Of a stretch of 7,575 nt of DNA, positions 3,708 to 7,575 are shown piece by piece. The stretch lies in assembly GCA_964423265.1 (NCBI GenBank), contig CAYREF010000063.1, positions 1 through 7,575 of the forward strand, written 5' to 3'. Source of the DNA: M55B165 sp964423265 (GTDB taxonomy: Bacteria > Actinomycetota > Humimicrobiia > Humimicrobiales > Humimicrobiaceae). The position numbers were made by a program, and so were the translations under genes. How positions within the stretch are numbered: position 1 is the stretch's first letter; each line of letters begins with the position of its first letter. The notes beneath the pieces are model-generated. The model had not been told where the DNA came from. It ran no database searches and saw only the letters and a program-made list of their open reading frames with translations.

Positions 3708-6269
3708 ATGGAGAATTTAGAGTTAAGGGACTTTATATATAAAAATCTCAAGGGAAGTAAGGCAAAATTCTATTATCGGGATAAATACAGGACATGGAAA
3801 TGGAATTTTGGGCAGGTATTGGAGAATGGATTAAAATTTGCTTCATTGCTGGAGGAATTGGGGATAACAAAAGGAGAAAAGGTAGTTATAAAGGCGCCCA
3901 ATAACCCTCAGTGGCTGATAGTATTTCTGGGCTGCATATTGGCAGGGAGGCCAGTAGTGCCTTTAGATTTGCAGTCAAGCCAGGATTTTACCCGAAAAGT
4001 TATAGGTGATGTAGAGCCTGGTTTGCTAATTACAGGCAGAGACTTGGAAGAAGAAGCCAGCAATCTGGATACCAATCATATTTTTTTAGAAGATGTAGAA
4101 GATAAAATTTCTGGTCAGGAGGTTTTTGATTTCAGGAAAGTTGACCTGGCAGAAGATGATATGCTGGAGATTATATATACTTCGGGTACAACTTCTGTCC
4201 CCAAGGGAGTGGTGCTTACTTATAAAAATATAGAATCTAACCTTAAGATGGCCTTGCCTCTCATAAAGAAATGGAAAAAATTCTTTAAATACATACCAGG
4301 GACAAAACTTCTTACCGTTGTTCCGCTTTCACATATGTATGGCCAGGTTGTGGGGCTGTTTATTCCGGTCTCCATTCAACTGCCTGTACTGTTCTCTTTT
4401 AGCATGTTACCCAAGGATATACTTGAAATTATAAAGAAGGAAAAAGTAATTGCGCTGGGTGCCTTGCCACATCAGCTAAAAACGCTTAAACACTACATTA
4501 TCCAGGCATACAGGTTGGATTCGCCGAGATTCAAAGCTATTTTTGAGAAATACAAAAAGAAAAAATGGTGGATTAGGTATTTAAGGTTTATTCCTGTGCA
4601 TGCAAAGATTGGCTTAAGCCTGCTGGGCATTATTTCAGGGGGAGCTGAGATAAGCAGGGAAGTGGATGAATTTTACAGGACCATAGCTTTTGGCTTTTTC
4701 CAGGGCTATGGGCTTACTGAGACTGCGCCCCTTATTGCTTTGTATGATCCTACTAAAAATAAGGCAGGTTCGGTGGGCAGCTTTTTGGACCAGGAGAATA
4801 TAAAAGTGGAAGACGGGGAATTATATATAAAGGGTGAAAGTGTTACCCCCGGATATTATAAGAATAAGGAAAAGACCAGCAAGTCTTTTAAGGATGGCTG
4901 GTTTAAGACAGGCGATTTGGTGGAGGTGGATGAATCCGGCAATGTATATGTTAAAGGAAGGAAGGACGAGGTAATAGTAAAAGAAAGCGGGATAAATGTT
5001 TATCCTTCAGATGTTGAAGAGAAATTTAAAGAAAAAAAAGAGATAGAAGATTGTGTGGTTTTTGGGTTAGGCCAGAATGGAAGAAAGGAGATTATAGCGG
5101 TATTGCTGCCCAAAGAAAGGAAGATGGAAGAGGGCAAGATAGATGCTGTTGTAGAGCAAGTAAACTCCGAACTCAATGTTCATCAGAGGGTTGATAATTA
5201 TTTCATCTGGAGGGGAGAAGATTTTCCAAGAACCTCAACAATGAATGTTAAAAAAAGAGAATTGCTGGAAAAGATACAAAAAACTCAGAAAGGTGACAGA
5301 GAAAAGCTTGCCACTGACTTGGCAGAGGAATATAAGGAAAAAGAGAAGGATTTATACAGCTTAATTGAAAAAATAAAGAAAACCAAAAAAGGAAAAAACA
5401 AAGAAGCTTCCCTTGAAAAAGACCTGGGTATGGATTCCATGGATATAATAAATTTTTCAACTGAAATAGAAAAAAATTACGGGATAGATTCATCTCAGCT
5501 TGATTTAACTGGTGATACTAAAGTAAAAGATATAGAAGAAAAAATTAAAAATCCCCCTAAGGAGTCTGAAAGACTTCCATTTTTTTCATTCCCTTATAAT
5601 AAATTTTTTATAGTAGTAAGGACAATATTCCAGTTTCTTATTTTCCCTTTTGCAAGAATGCTATACAGGAGCAAGGTTACTGGTAAGCAGAATTTAAAAG
5701 ATATAGATACACCTTCTGCTTTTATTTCCAACCATGTATCAGTAATGGACAGCTTGGTTATATTGTATTCTCTGCCTTTAAGGATAAGAGTAAAATTGTC
5801 GGTGGTAATGTCTATAGGGCACCACTTCAGCAATTTTTTTGGAAAGAAGGGAAACATTTTAAGGAGGTTTATAGAAGGTATTGGATTTTATCTGTTTGTA
5901 AGCCTTTTTTTAAATGTGATTCCTCTTTCCAGGGAATATGGCTTTCAGCAAGTTTTTAGAAATATCGGCATGGCTATAGATAGAGGATGGCATGTTTTGA
6001 TTTTTCCTGAAGGCGGGGTTACAGAGGATGGTAAGATGCAGGATTTTGAACCTGGCATCGGGGTTATATGCAAAGATATGAAAATTCCTGTAGTTCCCAT
6101 GAAAATAGATGGCTTATGGAATATTTTAAGGAATGGATTATTGCCATATGGTCATTTACCTAAGCTGCCAATGGTTAAGGTTAAAATTGGCAAGCAAAAC
6201 TACTTTAAAGAGGGAAGCTACCAGGAAATAGCAGAAAACCTCCACCATATAGTAAAAGATAAATTATAA
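3708..6269 (+). CDS. Tri-domain acyl ligase / acyl carrier / PlsC acyltransferase
   Basis: One polypeptide of 853 residues (864 if read from TTG at 3675) joins three activities. Residues 1-about 525 are an AMP-forming ligase of the fatty-acid type: YTSGTTSVPKGV (157-168) binds ATP, QGYGLTETAP (332-341), WFKTGD (398-403) and GRKDEVIVKESGINVYP (417-433) are core motifs, and the catalytic lysine is 515 or 516 in MNVKKREL. A charged linker leads to an acyl-carrier-like domain (about 545-615) with DLGMDSMD (572-579), where Ser576 is the expected phosphopantetheine site. After a hydrophobic segment (about 633-651) comes a PlsC/LPLAT domain with NHVSVMD (His676, Asp681: the HX4D dyad), IPLSRE (738-743) and FPEG (766-769). 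The likely route, inferred, is free fatty acid to acyl-AMP, to acyl thioester on the in-cis carrier, to lysophospholipid or glycerol phosphate at the inner membrane. E. coli Aas does similar work, but with acyltransferase first and ACP in trans. The ATG is chosen because of the promoter at 3642-3670; its Shine-Dalgarno is poor. Substrates are unproven. Confidence 0.9.
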   Translation: MENLELRDFIYKNLKGSKAKFYYRDKYRTWKWNFGQVLENGLKFASLLEELGITKGEKVVIKAPNNPQWLIVFLGCILAGRPVVPLDLQSSQDFTRKVIGDVEPGLLITGRDLEEEASNLDTNHIFLEDVEDKISGQEVFDFRKVDLAEDDMLEIIYTSGTTSVPKGVVLTYKNIESNLKMALPLIKKWKKFFKYIPGTKLLTVVPLSHMYGQVVGLFIPVSIQLPVLFSFSMLPKDILEIIKKEKVIALGALPHQLKTLKHYIIQAYRLDSPRFKAIFEKYKKKKWWIRYLRFIPVHAKIGLSLLGIISGGAEISREVDEFYRTIAFGFFQGYGLTETAPLIALYDPTKNKAGSVGSFLDQENIKVEDGELYIKGESVTPGYYKNKEKTSKSFKDGWFKTGDLVEVDESGNVYVKGRKDEVIVKESGINVYPSDVEEKFKEKKEIEDCVVFGLGQNGRKEIIAVLLPKERKMEEGKIDAVVEQVNSELNVHQRVDNYFIWRGEDFPRTSTMNVKKRELLEKIQKTQKGDREKLATDLAEEYKEKEKDLYSLIEKIKKTKKGKNKEASLEKDLGMDSMDIINFSTEIEKNYGIDSSQLDLTGDTKVKDIEEKIKNPPKESERLPFFSFPYNKFFIVVRTIFQFLIFPFARMLYRSKVTGKQNLKDIDTPSAFISNHVSVMDSLVILYSLPLRIRVKLSVVMSIGHHFSNFFGKKGNILRRFIEGIGFYLFVSLFLNVIPLSREYGFQQVFRNIGMAIDRGWHVLIFPEGGVTEDGKMQDFEPGIGVICKDMKIPVVPMKIDGLWNILRNGLLPYGHLPKLPMVKVKIGKQNYFKEGSYQEIAENLHHIVKDKL

Positions 6270-6287
6270 TGATATTTTTTAATGCCT
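6270..6287. other. Convergent 18-bp junction without terminator
   Basis: The acylation gene and the lipoprotein gene meet tail to tail with only 18 bp between stop codons (TGATATTTTTTAATGCCT). No hairpin fits, so transcripts probably run into each other's 3' ends. Confidence 0.5.
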
Positions 6288-7343
6288 TTAGTACGATACC
6301 TTATCTTCACCCTGTACAATGGCTATCCATGTTGCACCCCCGGTAAAGCTAATTATATGGCCGCTGGAGTCCTTATATGTATAGGGTTCATATATGCTAT
6401 TACGGTGCCAGGTACCCTTTATAGCTTTGCCATCCTGGAATATAAAAGCAGTTCCGCTGCCTGTGGTTCTAACAGACATATGCCCATATCTATCTAAAGG
6501 ACCCTGTATGTCTGTTGACATTACCACCACATTTTTGGCAGTAATTTGCTTGCCGGTATCATAGTCTTTATGAGGGTATCCCCCCATGTACCTGTAATAG
6601 GAATTGCTGTTCTTATCATAAATATATTTTAAGTCAAAACCCCTGGGAGCATATGCATGGGTGGCAAAACTTACATGTATATTTGAAATATTACCTCTTT
6701 GGCTTAGGGGAGGATCAGCTTTATAAGGAAAGGGAAGTGTTCCATTTAAGGAATATCCAAGGTTTTGTGCGCTTTGCTTTAATTGGGGGGCTGACATAAA
6801 AGCAGTATGTTCCTGGATTGAACTTCTGGACCAGTCACGCCAGTATGGGGCTTGAGCAGTAATAGAGCTATGTCCTGACCTGTCGGTCATTGCACTCAGT
6901 GTTTGCATTCCCATATTTTCAATAACCCCATAACATTCTGGATAAGTTCCAAAGAAAACATAAATGGGATTAAAACCCCGGGCTATTTCTGCATAATAAG
7001 GCCTTGCGCTTCTAACTGGCCCTACCACTGTAGGCTCATTTGAAGAGAAAATGGCTACAAATCTGGTGATTCCATATTCATCAACTACTTCAAATACTAC
7101 ATCTGCAAAAATTAAGCCGGATTGTGGCCTGGCGGCAAAACTGTTTTCTACCATTATTGCAATCGGACGTCCGCTGTTTGCAGCTAGCGGTAAATTATCC
7201 AGGATGCTATCTTTTACAGGTTCTGCTTTTAGCCGCTTTTTACTTTCGGCAACTTGCTGATTAGTGCACCCAAAAGAAAAAAATAGAAATAAAATTAGTA
7301 TAGAAGTAGTGAGTGCAGTTATTATAAGATGGTTCCTCCTCAT
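6288..7343 (-). CDS. DUF3048 (YerB-like) lipoprotein
   Basis: A 351-residue exported protein. Residues 1-26 form a lipoprotein signal: basic MRRNH, a hydrophobic core, and SFGC with Cys26 as the likely lipidated residue; the lipobox is imperfect because phenylalanine stands at -2 and serine at -3. A short linker precedes the two DUF3048 domains. The N-terminal one is marked by GRPIAIMVEN (58-67), RPQSGLIFADVVFEVV (72-87) and GPVRSARPYY (108-117). The C-terminal one carries AKNVVVM, a GSGTAFIFQDGKAIKGTW block and SFTGGATWIAIV near the end. Length matches B. subtilis YerB-type proteins, which are cell-surface proteins of poorly known function. The start is firm: ATG at 7343 has AGGAGG (7349-7354) five bases upstream. 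It is monocistronic here, divergent from the next gene and convergent with the acylation gene, so no functional link to lipid acylation is implied beyond proximity. Confidence 0.9.
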   Translation of the reverse strand: MRRNHLIITALTTSILILFLFFSFGCTNQQVAESKKRLKAEPVKDSILDNLPLAANSGRPIAIMVENSFAARPQSGLIFADVVFEVVDEYGITRFVAIFSSNEPTVVGPVRSARPYYAEIARGFNPIYVFFGTYPECYGVIENMGMQTLSAMTDRSGHSSITAQAPYWRDWSRSSIQEHTAFMSAPQLKQSAQNLGYSLNGTLPFPYKADPPLSQRGNISNIHVSFATHAYAPRGFDLKYIYDKNSNSYYRYMGGYPHKDYDTGKQITAKNVVVMSTDIQGPLDRYGHMSVRTTGSGTAFIFQDGKAIKGTWHRNSIYEPYTYKDSSGHIISFTGGATWIAIVQGEDKVSY

Positions 7344-7348
7344 TAAAG

Positions 7349-7354
7349 CCTCCT
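7349..7354 (-). promoter_or_regulatory. Ribosome-binding site of the DUF3048 gene
   Basis: A perfect AGGAGG on the minus strand, five bases before the ATG at 7343. It fixes the start of the lipoprotein gene. Confidence 0.85.
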
Positions 7355-7381
7355 GATGAATTTGTAAAGCTTTAAACTATT

Positions 7382-7412
7382 ATTATATATCTTAATTAAA
7401 TTGTAAATACAA
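7382..7412 (-). promoter_or_regulatory. Candidate promoter of the DUF3048 gene
   Basis: On the minus strand TTGTAT (7412-7407) is followed by 19 bp and a perfect TATAAT (7387-7382); an overlapping TATATA gives a 17-bp spacing. The -10 element ends about 38 bp before the start codon. The region is AT-rich, so the -10 is more convincing than the -35. Confidence 0.45.
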
Positions 7413-7441
7413 CGAATTGATTAATTTTTGGACTCACACCA

Positions 7442-7470
7442 TTGCAACTGTCTTTTTTAAACATTAAAAT
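7442..7470 (+). promoter_or_regulatory. Candidate promoter of the ABM-domain gene
   Basis: TTGCAA (7442-7447), a 17-bp spacer and TAAAAT (7465-7470) lie 30 bp before the ATG at 7501, an appropriate place for a short leader containing AGGAGA (7490-7495). Confidence 0.45.
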
Positions 7471-7500
7471 GAAAGCAAAACTTATTAACAGGAGAAAGAA

Positions 7501-7575
7501 ATGTTAATAGTTCATGTTTTGGTTCATGTCAAAAAAGAATCTATTGAAGATTTTAAAAAAGCATCTTTAAAGAAC
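7501..7575 (+). CDS. ABM-fold (YgiN-like) monooxygenase, 5' end only
   Basis: Twenty-five codons run off the window edge: MLIVHVLVHVKKESIEDF, then KKASLKN. The alternating hydrophobic strand followed by K-x-x-x-(I/V)-E-x-F and an amphipathic helix is the usual opening of small (about 95-110 residue) antibiotic-biosynthesis-monooxygenase domain proteins, a dimeric ferredoxin-like fold used in quinol or polyketide oxidation and related roles. AGGAGA at 7490-7495, five bases before the ATG, supports the start. The catalytic part lies outside the window, so the specific reaction is unknown. Confidence 0.7.
   Translation, partial: MLIVHVLVHVKKESIEDFKKASLKN

Noticed and set aside
6282..6497. Plus-strand open frame of 71 codons over the lipoprotein 3' end
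   Set aside because: Antisense shadow of the DUF3048 coding region; the plus-strand translation shows no motif.

Overview
The window is AT-rich DNA from a low-G+C bacterium with purine-rich Shine-Dalgarno sequences (for example AGGAGG before the lipoprotein gene). The DUF3048/YerB-type lipoprotein, an FHS-like MFS carrier and the style of the decayed transposases fit a Firmicutes-like or deep-branching anaerobic lineage (Clostridia, Atribacterota or low-G+C actinobacterial relatives). The sequence alone does not settle the phylum.

Layout. Positions 1-1221 are a graveyard of insertion sequences. An integrase-core (ISNCY-like) transposase begins at 192 behind a striking hairpin and is broken by frameshifts. 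At about 880 it runs straight into the 3' end of an unrelated IS1595-family (ISXO2-like) transposase, which carries an in-frame stop and ends with a probable IS1595 right terminus. A minus-strand MFS transporter follows (1382-about 2611). Its true start is uncertain, and an 8-codon mini-ORF with a much better ribosome-binding site lies just upstream. Positions 2612-3674 hold no intact gene, but a clear C-terminal remnant of a DUF6544/DUF6920-type protein is readable on the plus strand (about 2893-3147).

The main gene (3708-6269, +) encodes a single polypeptide with three parts in order: an AMP-forming fatty-acid ligase, an acyl-carrier-protein-like domain with a candidate phosphopantetheine serine, and a PlsC-type acyltransferase. 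It looks like a self-contained fatty-acid activation and lipid acylation machine. It resembles E. coli Aas in logic, but the domain order is reversed and a carrier domain sits in cis. A good sigma-70-type promoter places its transcription start near 3677, which favours the ATG at 3708 over the upstream TTG.

Convergent with it, only 18 bp away, is a DUF3048 lipoprotein (6288-7343, -). Divergent from that is the first 25 codons of a probable antibiotic-biosynthesis-monooxygenase (ABM) fold protein (7501 to the window end, +). Candidate promoters for both divergent genes lie in the 157-bp gap. Apart from the acylation enzyme, no multi-gene system is visible: the genes are single transcription units in changing orientation, separated by decayed DNA.
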